From a virus: a DNA stretch of 22,915 nt. The position numbers and the translations under genes were made by a program. Below are positions 1-7,059 of this stretch, one piece after another. Each line of letters begins with the position of its first letter. Positions within the stretch are counted from its first letter, which is position 1. The stretch spans positions 1 to 22,915 of the IMG/VR virus record IMGVR_UViG_3300029268_002474. One strand, written 5' to 3'. The notes beneath the pieces are model-generated. The model saw nothing but the letters and a program-made list of their open reading frames with translations. It ran no database searches and was not told the DNA's origin.

Positions 1-1179
1 CTAATGGATTTTATTGCTGCTCTCATTATTCGGCGCGGTTTGGAAAACCTCATCGAAGCGGGCGGCGGCCGCTTCCTGGAGTCCGGGCGCAACATGGCTG
101 TAAGTGTCGAGCGTTATCTGAATGCTGGCATGCCCCAGCCTCTCCTGGACGATCTTGGGATGCACCCCCTGCTTCAGCATCAACGAGGCATGGGTATGCC
201 TTGCGTCGTGCAGCCTGATGTACTTCAGCCCGGTCCGCTTGACCAGCTTGCCCCAGGCATGGGTGATGCTGTTCGGCAGCAGCGGCTTGCCGTCCAGGTG
301 GCTGAATACAAGGTCGTCCTCCCTCGTCATCTTGCCCACAAATGCCCTGTCCAATGCCTGTTTTTCGCGGTGCCCTTTAAGTATCAGCGCGGTTGAAGGC
401 GGGAGCGCTATGGCGCGGCGCCCCCTGGCTGTCTTCGGCTGCTTGAAAGTGAATGTGCCGTCGGCCAGGTGCTGCAAACTGCGGGTTACGTAGGCCTGGC
501 ACAGCGTCAGGTCCACGTCGCACCATCGCAGGGCCAGTACCTCGGACCGCCTCATCCCGCTGGCAAACAGCAGGTGAAACATCGCATAGTATTGCGTCTC
601 TTTGGCAGCTTCCAGGAATCTCCCCAGTTCCTCCGCGCTCCATATTTGCATCTGATTGCGCTGGCTGCGGGGCGGGCTTACCGAGTCGGCAGGGTTGCGC
701 GTCAGCAGCCCCCACTTCATGGCGGTCTCCATGGCGTAATGTATGGCCACGTGGCAATGCCTCACCGTCTGCGGGCTTAAAGCGCCTTTGCCGTCGCACC
801 GGCCGGCCGCCAGTTTTTCCCCGTAGTAGCGCTGCAGGTGTTCCGGCTTTAGCTGTTTCAGCGGGATATTCCCCAGCGAGGGGACGATATGGGAGTGAAC
901 GATATACGAGTACCATTCGGCGGTCTTGGGCGCCAGGTTGGGCCGGATGTAATCCTTCAGCCACCTCTCCAGGAATTCCGCCAGCGTGACCTTGTCCGGC
1001 CTGATAAAGTTCCCTGTATCCAGTTGGTGCAGCAGCTCCGCCAGCTTTTTCTCGGCGTCCTTCTTGGTCCCCTTGACGCTGTACCACTGCTGTTTGTACT
1101 TGCCCGTGGCCGAATCCATACCCATGTTGATGACAACGGTGTAGCTGCCCTTGTACCTCTTGATGATATGCCCTCTCAT
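1..1179 (-). CDS. int: Tyrosine site-specific recombinase (phage integrase)
   Basis: This complete 392-aa protein is a tyrosine recombinase that would catalyse integration and excision of the element. It has an N-terminal AP2-like arm-binding region (about 1-55), a SAM-like core-binding domain (about 64-155) and a catalytic domain (about 175-375). The catalytic set is visible: R210 in GMRRSE, K249 in QPKTARG, H324-x-x-R327 in HDARH, H350 in RLGH and the nucleophile Y360 in DTYSH. All are intact, so it is probably active. The ATG at 1177-1179 and the TAG at 1-3 give the usual length for this family. It is transcribed away from the rest of the element and is divergent from the excisionase-like gene, the usual int/xis arrangement at one end of a prophage. 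The attachment site probably lies just left of position 1, outside the window. Confidence 0.97.
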   Translation of the reverse strand: MRGHIIKRYKGSYTVVINMGMDSATGKYKQQWYSVKGTKKDAEKKLAELLHQLDTGNFIRPDKVTLAEFLERWLKDYIRPNLAPKTAEWYSYIVHSHIVPSLGNIPLKQLKPEHLQRYYGEKLAAGRCDGKGALSPQTVRHCHVAIHYAMETAMKWGLLTRNPADSVSPPRSQRNQMQIWSAEELGRFLEAAKETQYYAMFHLLFASGMRRSEVLALRWCDVDLTLCQAYVTRSLQHLADGTFTFKQPKTARGRRAIALPPSTALILKGHREKQALDRAFVGKMTREDDLVFSHLDGKPLLPNSITHAWGKLVKRTGLKYIRLHDARHTHASLMLKQGVHPKIVQERLGHASIQITLDTYSHVAPGLQEAAAARFDEVFQTAPNNESSNKIH

Positions 1180-1275
1180 TTCACGCCCCCTTTGTGCTTA
1201 ATATGAAACACGGCCGTCGCAGCCGCATTCAACCCGAAGCAGCACCATAAAAGACTGATGCGAATATAACACCAA

Positions 1276-1321
1276 CCTGACAAATCCCCATAGACAAGTA
1301 GCACATATGTACTATTATAAT
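1276..1321 (+). promoter_or_regulatory. Promoter/operator of the xis-replication operon, shared with 9070-9113
   Basis: CCTGACAAATCCCC (1276-1289) is followed by GCACATATGTACTATTAT (1301-1318). The second block contains a near-palindrome, TAGCACATATGTACTA (2 of 16 positions asymmetric), that runs into a -10-like TATTAT/TATAAT (1313-1321). TAGACA at 1291-1296 could be the -35, 16 nt before TATTAT. The same two blocks recur at 9070-9113 with almost the same spacing. The downstream ATG at 1360 has a GGAG ribosome site at 1351-1354. A repressor bound to the palindrome would cover the -10. The match between copies is seen directly; the regulatory role is inferred. Confidence 0.6.
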
Positions 1322-1359
1322 ATACAGGCGAACGGAAATCAATACATATAGGAGTAAAA

Positions 1360-1557
1360 ATGAACGAGGAAAAATTGACCATGACCATCGACGAAGCGAG
1401 CGTCCTGCTCGGGATCGGCCGCAGCCTCGCCTACCAGATGGCCCACAACGGCCAGCTGCCCGTCATCCGCCTGGGCAAGCGTCTCCTGGTGTCCCGCAAG
1501 GCTTTCGAGGCCATGCTCGATGTGAAGCCCGCCGGGATTAAACCACAGGCATCATGA
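1360..1557 (+). CDS. xis: Excisionase-family helix-turn-helix protein
   Basis: This 65-aa protein is almost entirely one MerR/excisionase-type DNA-binding domain. The typical features are TIDEASVLLGIGRSLAYQMA (about 9-28, the helix-turn-helix) followed by GQLPVIRLGKRLLVSRKAF, the wing with the common lP.i.iGkr..v....f pattern. Such proteins bend DNA and direct the integrase towards excision, or act as small repressors. The ATG follows GGAG with a 5-nt gap. The gene is divergent from the integrase, and its stop lies 13 nt before the replication ATPase, so the two are probably co-transcribed from the 1276-1321 promoter. Excisionase is the most likely role given the neighbour; a small transcription factor is the alternative. 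Confidence 0.85.
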   Translation: MNEEKLTMTIDEASVLLGIGRSLAYQMAHNGQLPVIRLGKRLLVSRKAFEAMLDVKPAGIKPQAS

Positions 1558-1570
1558 GTACGGACAGCCG

Positions 1571-2938
1571 ATGCCGAAAATACAGAAAGTGCAGTCAACC
1601 GGGGATAAATCTGAGTCCGAGAAGTTGCCGCAGGTGCCTGTCCCCGGCTTCATCTGCGGCACCACCATCGGCGAGCTGGTCGTCCGCAAGGACGGCTCCA
1701 GCTGCTTCATCATCAAGCGCAAGGGCGCCATATCCACCACCCGCGAGCACCGCACCCCGCACTTCGTCCACGTCCCGCCCGCCGATTCGCTGGCCGGCAA
1801 TATAGTCCACTTTGCCAGCGACTTCGCCCGCTACTGCGACCTGCAGGAACTGTTCAAGCAGACCAAGGCCTATATCAATAAATACCTTGAGCTTCCCCGG
1901 CACTACGATGATATCTCCGCCCTGTACGTCCTGCTGTCCTGGGTGTACGAGTTCGCCCCGTCCCTTCCCTATCTGCGCGTGCTGGGCGACTGGGGTTCCG
2001 GCAAGACCCGTTTCCTGCAGGTTGTCGGCTCCGTCTGTTTCCGCCCCATCTTCGCTTCCGGCGCCGCCACTCCGTCCCCCATCTTCCGCATCCTCGACCA
2101 GTACCGCGGCACGCTGGTGCTGGACGAAGCGGACTTCAAAGACTCTTCTCACTGGACCGACATGGTCAAGATCCTCAACAACGGCTACCGCCCGGGCTTC
2201 CCCGTCCTGCGCTCTGATAAGGTTAACGGCAAATGGCGTCCCCGCGGCTACCAGGTCTTCGGACCCAAGCTTATCGCTACCCGCTTCCGTTTCGCCGACG
2301 AGGCGCTGGAAAGCCGCTGCCTGACCGCTTCCATGCTAACCCTCACCCGCCGCGATATCCCCCGCGTGCTTCCCGCCTCCTTCCAGGATGAGATCGACAA
2401 CCTCCGCTCCAAATTGCTCACCTTCCGCCTGCATAACCTGTTTAAGCTAAAGGGCGGCGATTTCTCCAACGACCTGCTTGAGCCTGACCTACAGCCGCGC
2501 CTTCAGGAGATCCTCATCCCGCTCAAAGTTCTGGCGGGCAGCGACCAGTACCTGTCCGATACCCTGTCCACTTTCATCAAGAGCCAGCAGGAGTCTATTT
2601 ACTGCCGCCGCCGTGAAAGCAACGACGGCCGGGTCCTTGCTGCCATACTTCAGTTACACGAGGAAGATAATGTTCTTACCTCCGATGCCATATCCCTCCG
2701 AGCAAACGAGCTTGATGAGGACGCCCAGATGACCGCCCGCAAGGTAGGCTGGATCGTCAAGCGGCTCGGCTTTGCCAAGCGCCGCCTGCCTCATGATGGC
2801 CGCCATATCGTGGTTTGGGCTGATGATCTGGCCTACCGCTTGGCGGCGCAGTTCGGCATCCCGTTGCTTTCATCCATGTCCCCGGAAAAAACGTCACCAA
2901 CTTCACCATTGTCACCCGTAGCTTCATTAATCGGGTGA
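1571..2938 (+). CDS. Phage/plasmid replication ATPase (AAA+-like, primase-helicase family)
   Basis: This 455-aa protein carries a Walker A loop, GDWGSGKT (139-146), and a Walker B strand, TLVLDEAD (181-188). After these comes a region typical of replicative ATPases of phages and integrative elements (VFGPKLIATRFRFADEALESRC, about 229-250, sensor-like). The C-terminal part (about 350-425, with RKVGWIVKRLGF near 390-401) looks like a winged-helix DNA-binding domain. The probable role is melting or loading at the element's origin. No primase catalytic motif is obvious in the first 100 residues. The protein ends in a low-complexity TSPTSPLSP tail encoded by the iteron-like repeats at 2890-3025, so the origin may be embedded in the 3' end of its own initiator gene. 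It follows xis closely with a weak ribosome site, consistent with coupling. Distant relatives are annotated as DUF927- or DUF3631-like ATPases; I cannot assign the exact family. Confidence 0.75.
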   Translation: MPKIQKVQSTGDKSESEKLPQVPVPGFICGTTIGELVVRKDGSSCFIIKRKGAISTTREHRTPHFVHVPPADSLAGNIVHFASDFARYCDLQELFKQTKAYINKYLELPRHYDDISALYVLLSWVYEFAPSLPYLRVLGDWGSGKTRFLQVVGSVCFRPIFASGAATPSPIFRILDQYRGTLVLDEADFKDSSHWTDMVKILNNGYRPGFPVLRSDKVNGKWRPRGYQVFGPKLIATRFRFADEALESRCLTASMLTLTRRDIPRVLPASFQDEIDNLRSKLLTFRLHNLFKLKGGDFSNDLLEPDLQPRLQEILIPLKVLAGSDQYLSDTLSTFIKSQQESIYCRRRESNDGRVLAAILQLHEEDNVLTSDAISLRANELDEDAQMTARKVGWIVKRLGFAKRRLPHDGRHIVVWADDLAYRLAAQFGIPLLSSMSPEKTSPTSPLSPVASLIG

Positions 2939-3025
2939 CGTTGTTATGCCGGTAAAAAGAACGTCACCCACATTGTCACCCCGAATTCGTATCCGGGGGT
3001 GACGTTGGTGACGTTGGTGACAATG
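2890..3025. repeat. Iteron-like GTCACC/GGTGAC cluster, candidate replication origin
   Basis: Eight exact hexamers fall within 129 bp. GTCACC starts at 2893, 2911, 2963 and 2975; GGTGAC starts at 2934, 2998, 3007 and 3016. A ninth degenerate copy, TTCACC, is at 2902. Most sit in the extended forms AACGTCACC or ATTGTCACC. The left copies are direct and the right ones inverted, and AT-rich DNA begins immediately to the right (from about 3036). The cluster lies directly downstream of a replication ATPase, the usual place for a phage or plasmid origin. Copies at 2960-2982 lie mostly outside coding sequence, which argues that the repeats matter as DNA and not only as protein tails. Confidence 0.6.
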
Positions 3026-3635
3026 TTTCGGTGGGTTTATTAATAGTTTGTTGTCGTCTAGTGGGAACACATAATATATTTATTAAGTCACGCTGTCTAA
3101 GTATCGCGTTTCGCGGGCTTTTCAGTAGCCATTTTATCAAATAAAAATCGGCTGAACAGACTGCTATATGTCCAAAGGTTACTATTCCAATTATTTTTAG
3201 CGCCTGTATATTCGTTATTGTATTAACAATTATCATGTCTTGCCTATACGTTATTATTGCACTTATAATGCATATACCAGTGATACAAATGAAAGGTGCG
3301 ATTGCAGCGCTTATTGCCTGTTGTATTGAGAGTTCGGCCGCATTATCTAAAGCAGAAAACGGGAAAAAACGATGGCACCCCAAATGTGGCCTTTTTCTGC
3401 TATAGATCCATTGAAAAAGGTAGTGGCAAACTTCGTGCGTTGGGAAAATTAAAATCAATGCTAATATTAAAATAATGCACGCATTAAAAATAGGTTGCTC
3501 AATAAGAAAGTAAATCAATAATACGACAAAGAGCAATAAAAAAGGTATGCCATATGGTATGTATTTATCCATAACCGTTTTATCGCGCAGATTTAAAGGG
3601 TCATTAAATATTTGATAACCATCAGGGCATTTCAT
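2976..3635 (-). CDS. DUF3267-like membrane zinc metalloprotease (putative zincin)
   Basis: This 219-aa protein has about four hydrophobic segments (about 27-45, 50-66, 105-128 and 145-170). A zinc-metalloprotease signature, HEVCH (67-71), lies at the end of the second. A conserved-looking acidic residue (D163 in CSADFYL) near the last segment could be the third zinc ligand, as in the DUF3267 'putative zincin' membrane family. That family's substrates are unknown. The ATG at 3633-3635 follows an AAGG ribosome site; a second ATG at codon 22 is possible. The gene is AT-rich and convergent with the replication ATPase. Its last 15 or so residues (TLSPTSPTSPP) are encoded by the iteron-like repeats, so the reading frame runs into the putative origin and its TGA falls inside a GTCACC unit. 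The HExxH motif is clear; the family name is recognised from memory. Confidence 0.7.
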   Translation of the reverse strand: MKCPDGYQIFNDPLNLRDKTVMDKYIPYGIPFLLLFVVLLIYFLIEQPIFNACIILILALILIFPTHEVCHYLFQWIYSRKRPHLGCHRFFPFSALDNAAELSIQQAISAAIAPFICITGICIISAIITYRQDMIIVNTITNIQALKIIGIVTFGHIAVCSADFYLIKWLLKSPRNAILRQRDLINILCVPTRRQQTINKPTETLSPTSPTSPPDTNSG

Positions 3636-3820
3636 TTATACAACCTTTTTACAGTGGATCTCCTGTTTGAATTCTCAGACAATCTTGATTAATTTAAGTA
3701 CAATTATTGCTGTTGCATTGCTTTTGGTATACTCAAATTTATTCATTACGGAAAAGAAGTCGATAGGTGCTACCGGTGGATAGCTATTCATGGTTCATCT
3801 CAACGTATGGCGGGGATTCG

Positions 3821-3991
3821 CTAATTTATAAACTTAACATCCTCGATTTCGAGGTCCAGCCTTTCAATAAATAGCGCTTCTGACCATGTGTCTATTTCAT
3901 CAAGGGCAGCCTCTTCCGCAGTCTCTCTGCTCGGGGCTTCTACACTCATGTCTATCTTCCCTTTGTAAATTACTGTCAAAATGTATTTCAT
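3821..3991 (-). CDS. Small acidic protein, 56 aa, unknown function
   Basis: An ATG at 3989-3991 preceded by GAGGAAAA opens a 56-aa frame ending in TAG at 3821-3823. The protein starts MKYILTVIYKGKIDMSVEAP and continues as an acidic helix (SRETAEEAALDEIDTWSEAL) and a beta-like end (FIERLDLEIEDVKFIN). The good ribosome site, balanced composition and beta-alpha-beta look argue for a real gene. It lies on the same strand as the flanking J-domain and DUF3267 genes, in a stretch otherwise without genes. I do not recognise a family. Size and acidity would fit a small antitoxin-like or DNA-mimic protein, but nothing in the sequence proves this. Confidence 0.65.
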   Translation of the reverse strand: MKYILTVIYKGKIDMSVEAPSRETAEEAALDEIDTWSEALFIERLDLEIEDVKFIN

Positions 3992-4055
3992 TTTTCCTCA
4001 CTTCGGTTCTTTGGAAACAATACAATAACCAAATAATTAAATTAACTGCATTTTT

Positions 4056-4163
4056 TCAAACCAGATTGGCACCTATACCCCTGCACACTTCGCACATTGC
4101 GTCGCAGGCCATAGCGTCTTTATCTGTACCACAGCAACGCCGGCATTTACTATGTCCAACCAT
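4056..4163 (-). CDS. Possible 35-aa cysteine-rich mini-protein
   Basis: The frame runs from ATG (4161-4163) to TGA (4056-4058) and encodes 35 residues with six cysteines: CRRCC at 7-11, C20, C24 and C27. CxxC at 7-10 and CxxC at 24-27 could bind a zinc ion. The ribosome site (AGGA about 11 nt upstream) is weak and an in-frame TGA lies just upstream. It sits between the J-domain gene and the 56-aa gene on the same strand. The cysteine spacing is the only argument for coding, so this is a low-confidence call. Confidence 0.35.
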   Translation of the reverse strand: MVGHSKCRRCCGTDKDAMACDAMCEVCRGIGANLV

Positions 4164-4230
4164 ATTCGATTGCGTCCTGCATCATTTATAATCCCCTGCT
4201 CAATGACACCGTTTGATTAAGCACTGTTTG

Positions 4231-5565
4231 TTAATTACCTCGTTTGGTGATTACCCCGACTTTAGGAAGCATATTAAGTAAACCATTTTTAAATTCTTGA
4301 AAATATGCTGGTGTTATTTCTCTCGATGGTTGGAACAGTACTATAAATAAAATAGTGTGATGTCCCCTTGCAAGATATCTCACTGCCTTGTCTGTAAGCG
4401 TAACAATCTGACTTTTACCTGTGGGACCCTTTATCTCAATTGCAATATGCTCTATGTGGATATCTGGCTGCGATGACCCTTTTCTTTTATTGGACTGGGC
4501 AGGGTGAAATCTGATTTTTAAGTAATTAAAAAGTTCATCATGATACCCGCGTTCTCTTCCATATTGCTTACTTGGTCTGAAATTGAGTATTGCATTCCAG
4601 ACGCTGGCACTTAGGCTGTCAGTCATTTGTCCTGGTGCCCATGTCCATTCGCTAATATTAAGATTGGCAGAATCATGGCTGGATTGCTTAGGTATGTACG
4701 TTGCACTAGTTGGACACCCGTTATATTCTGCGCTGGACTTTTTAGGTATATAACTTGCACTCTTTGATCGTATAGATTGGCTATTGTTAAAGCAATACCG
4801 CCAAAAGCGTCGCGATGTTAATAAAATGCCAATTAATAATAGGGCAATGCCGAATAAGACCATGTCTATCACAGAACCTTTTGCCCATATTTGATATACC
4901 CATGGTATAACGTAGATATAGACTATTAGCGCGATTAATATAACAATCAGAACAAAGACCAGGAAACGGTCGAGGAAATTATTGTTGACAAAATCAGAGG
5001 TTATCCATCTTTGCGTTGACCTAAACCAGGATTTCAATAAGGTAACGAGGACATGGCGAAATTTGTCTGCGAAGATTAGGCTTGCTACTAAGGCACCAAA
5101 TAGCGTGAATAGTACGTACAATATCCAGGTGTTCTGAGTGATGAATAAACCTATAAACGGTGTTAGTACGAATATGGATGCGAGTGCAATATCTGCGACC
5201 AAAAGAATAATTATGGCTATCCGCCGACTGTTCAATCCCCTGCTACTATCTGCTTTATCTTTATATGCGGGGACATATTCAGCTTTATATTTGGGAACAT
5301 CATCGGCCTTGTCTTTTAAACCATATTCGGTCGGATAGAGCTCTCTTTCTAATAGCAAGTCTTGATCATAGCGTTTTCGCCGTGAGGGATCCTTAAGTAC
5401 ATCATAGGCAACCGCTATCTTACTCATGGTCTCTGCGGCAGCGGGCTCATTATTTCTATCTGTAGCGTATTCATCAGCCAGTTTTTTATACGCCGCCTCT
5501 ATGACCTCTGGTTCCGCAGTCGGGCTGACCTGGAGTGTCTCATAATAATCTTCAAAAGTGGTCAT
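4231..5565 (-). CDS. J-like domain, transmembrane region and PD-(D/E)XK nuclease-like domain fusion
   Basis: This 444-aa protein has three parts. Residues 4-69 fold like a J domain (YYETLQVSPTAEPEVIEAAYKKLADEY and AYDVLKDPSRRKRYD are typical), but the HPD loop needed to stimulate Hsp70 reads ATD (34-36). Four hydrophobic helices follow (about 115-140, 146-166, 200-225 and 232-251), with a tandem SA[ST]YIPK[KQ]SS repeat in the linker (269-278 and 287-296). The C-terminal domain has E344, then P367-D368, then E377-I-K379, the spacing of a PD-(D/E)XK nuclease core. A membrane-anchored nuclease tethered to a protein-interaction J module suits a defence effector, but this is inference; a dead J domain may serve only for dimerisation or recruitment. 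It is AT-rich and divergent from the small membrane gene at 5671. Confidence 0.7.
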   Translation of the reverse strand: MTTFEDYYETLQVSPTAEPEVIEAAYKKLADEYATDRNNEPAAAETMSKIAVAYDVLKDPSRRKRYDQDLLLERELYPTEYGLKDKADDVPKYKAEYVPAYKDKADSSRGLNSRRIAIIILLVADIALASIFVLTPFIGLFITQNTWILYVLFTLFGALVASLIFADKFRHVLVTLLKSWFRSTQRWITSDFVNNNFLDRFLVFVLIVILIALIVYIYVIPWVYQIWAKGSVIDMVLFGIALLLIGILLTSRRFWRYCFNNSQSIRSKSASYIPKKSSAEYNGCPTSATYIPKQSSHDSANLNISEWTWAPGQMTDSLSASVWNAILNFRPSKQYGRERGYHDELFNYLKIRFHPAQSNKRKGSSQPDIHIEHIAIEIKGPTGKSQIVTLTDKAVRYLARGHHTILFIVLFQPSREITPAYFQEFKNGLLNMLPKVGVITKRGN

Positions 5566-5603
5566 TGTTTAATTACTCAAATTCCTGAACTGCACCCCAC
5601 CTA

Positions 5604-5629
5604 TTGCCATGACTGGTAGAATTATAGTA
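5604..5629. promoter_or_regulatory. Overlapping divergent promoter candidates
   Basis: The 105-bp gap between the divergent genes at 5565 and 5671 contains ATTATAGTAT (5621-5630). It reads TATAGT on the plus strand and TATAAT on the minus strand, so -10 elements for both directions would overlap. Matching -35 boxes are poor (TTGCCA at 5604-5609 is too close on the plus strand). This is weak but positionally sensible. Confidence 0.3.
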
Positions 5630-5670
5630 TGCCTAAAGCCAATACTCTTGACAAATAGGGTTGAATTATT

Positions 5671-6009
5671 ATGTCGCAACCAACTAACAAATCTATATGG
5701 GAAAGAATCAATAATATCAGCTATAAACTCGGTTTAACTAAATACTGGTGGATACATACTGTTATACTCGTTGTCTTGGCTCTATTAGCAATAGCTTTGT
5801 GTATCTTATTTCCTTGGATTTTACTTTTACCACTCGGATATTTTCTATATACAATCATTAGAGATAAGATAAGAACGAATACGACCCATTATATATATGA
5901 TGATGCCAAAAATACACTTACGCAAGTGAATAAGAATGAATATGAGAATACCATAAAGAAAAGTGGTGCTAATTCGTGGAAAGGGAAAATCACACACAAA
6001 TTGGAATAG
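5671..6009 (+). CDS. Small two-helix membrane protein, 112 aa, unknown function
   Basis: The protein has a soluble N-terminus (1-25), two adjacent hydrophobic helices (about 27-46 and 47-63, forming a hairpin around FPWI) and a basic, hydrophilic C-terminal tail from about 64 with several lysines. The ATG at 5671 has a weak GGG-type site upstream. It is AT-rich like the rest of the cargo block. It is divergent from the J-domain/nuclease fusion and followed 110 bp later by another small membrane gene. I do not recognise a family. The topology fits a small membrane effector or accessory protein, but that rests only on size and neighbourhood. Confidence 0.6.
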   Translation: MSQPTNKSIWERINNISYKLGLTKYWWIHTVILVVLALLAIALCILFPWILLLPLGYFLYTIIRDKIRTNTTHYIYDDAKNTLTQVNKNEYENTIKKSGANSWKGKITHKLE

Positions 6010-6119
6010 ATATATTAAGTGAGTGTATTGGTAAGGTCAAGATAATGAATAAGCTGATTATTATTCTGGTGCGAAAATGGCTGGTCACTTAAAGGATAAT
6101 GGTCATAGTGAGGTGACAA

Positions 6120-6443
6120 ATGTCTGGAATCTATAATTGGTGTAAAGAACATTTGATCTGGACGTACTTCCTTCAGTTGTTTATAGCGTGGGGCATATTG
6201 TTCACGGTAGTATTGCCAACATTTAAGCCACAGGTATTTGAGGCCGGCATGGCAATATATATGATATTTTTTTCGATTACTTTCATTATTGTTAATGCCT
6301 GGATAATATGGCAGAAAGGGCGTAGTTTATGGTGGTTGTTACTAATAGGGTGGTTTTCCCCATTGTGGCTAACAAATAACAACGTTATTAAGCCGAAAAA
6401 GAAAGTGAATAGGCCTTGGTTAGATGACGATGAAAATTTATAG
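6120..6443 (+). CDS. Small three-helix membrane protein, 107 aa, unknown function
   Basis: Three hydrophobic segments are visible (about 13-33, 42-63 and 69-84), then a basic patch (KPKKK, 91-95) and an acidic C-terminus (DDDENL). The ATG at 6120 has a good GAGGTG ribosome site about 5 nt upstream. The gene lies on the same strand as the 112-aa membrane gene and is convergent with the 155-aa gene, with a terminator hairpin between them. No family is recognised. Aromatic residues (W, Y) cluster at the membrane edges, as in genuine small integral membrane proteins, which supports coding. Confidence 0.6.
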   Translation: MSGIYNWCKEHLIWTYFLQLFIAWGILFTVVLPTFKPQVFEAGMAIYMIFFSITFIIVNAWIIWQKGRSLWWLLLIGWFSPLWLTNNNVIKPKKKVNRPWLDDDENL

Positions 6444-6548
6444 TAGGCTGCCAAGCTCTCAATCCAAAGACCACTCGATGGGCCAAAAGACAAGGCAACG
6501 GTCAATTTCAGATTGCAAAAAAAGGATGGTAATCCTTATAAAAACGTA

Positions 6549-6589
6549 CGTAAAGAAAAATAAACAGTAACTTCCCGGTGAGGTTACTG
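6549..6589 (-). terminator. Rho-independent terminator of the Z1 operon
   Basis: On the minus strand CAGTAAC and GTTACTG (arms 6583-6589 and 6565-6571) form a 7-bp stem around an 11-nt loop. A U-rich run follows (complement of 6549-6564). The stem begins 3 nt after the stop of the 155-aa gene. The plus-strand side lacks a U-tract, so termination is mainly for the minus-strand operon. Confidence 0.75.
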
Positions 6590-6591
6590 CT

Positions 6592-7059
6592 TCATATTCT
6601 GGTTGGATCGTTAGACCTTTTAACTTTGGGTTTGGCAAATATTTTTTTCGGATAATCGGTATTGCCGATTTTATAATTCAGTTTACCATCCGTACCTGAC
6701 ACGGAATATTTATGTCCTTCTCGTTTGCTCATGGTGACCCATTTAATTTTATCATCACCGCCAATATGTATTATTGTCGCTAGTTCTTGGTAGCTCAGAC
6801 AACCTATGCCTTTTTCACCGCATATTAGCACGATAAATATATCGGGTATTTTTTTTCGTGTCTCGCTTAATTCTTTGATGTGTTGTGGTGCAAAATTGAA
6901 TCGCCAGGGTGTTCCCACTTTCTCGCTAAATTTCATGTAAACAAATGTCGTATCGTTAATCAGATATCCGTTCTTGCCACTGATTAGTTTTATTGATTCC
7001 AGTCCTCTGTGTATCAGTCGTAACAGTGCTGCCCCATGATACTTTTCATATTTATCCAT
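6592..7059 (-). CDS. 155-aa partner of the Z1 helicase, unknown function
   Basis: The start codon overlaps the end of the Z1 gene by 8 nt (ATGGATAA), so the two are translationally coupled. The protein opens with a helix (YHGAALLRLIHRGLESIKL). Next comes a beta-rich core (GYLINDTTFVYMKFSEK, then PWRFNF, then IFIVLICGEKGIGCLSYQEL). It ends with a segment that looks like a second small module (HKYSVSGTDGKLNYKIG) and a basic tail. N35-D36 with YMK (41-43) and E21 would be compatible with a very small restriction-nuclease fold, but the motif is not strong enough to claim. I recall similar stand-alone proteins of unknown function in diverse bacteria. The operon points to a joint role with the Z1 helicase. 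Confidence 0.75.
   Translation of the reverse strand: MDKYEKYHGAALLRLIHRGLESIKLISGKNGYLINDTTFVYMKFSEKVGTPWRFNFAPQHIKELSETRKKIPDIFIVLICGEKGIGCLSYQELATIIHIGGDDKIKWVTMSKREGHKYSVSGTDGKLNYKIGNTDYPKKIFAKPKVKRSNDPTRI

Noticed and set aside
377-1087. Long open frame (236 aa) on the minus strand inside the integrase gene
   Set aside because: It lies in another frame of the integrase, which has every catalytic residue; the product is low-complexity Arg/Gly/Pro-rich, typical of a GC-rich shadow frame.
1176-1388. Minus-strand frame of 70 aa between the integrase and xis
   Set aside because: It overlaps the start of xis and the promoter region, has no ribosome site and no recognisable domain.
3636-3820. 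Short minus-strand frame of about 23 codons upstream of the DUF3267 gene
   Set aside because: It is too short and has no ribosome site; the stretch reads as an AT-rich leader region.
3886-4191. Plus-strand frame of 101 aa in the cargo block
   Set aside because: It has no ribosome site, runs antisense across the better-supported 56-aa frame, and the product has no coherent fold pattern.
6045-6092. 15-codon frame starting ATG 6045 between the two small membrane genes
   Set aside because: The ribosome site is poor and nothing about the peptide supports coding; more likely untranslated spacer.
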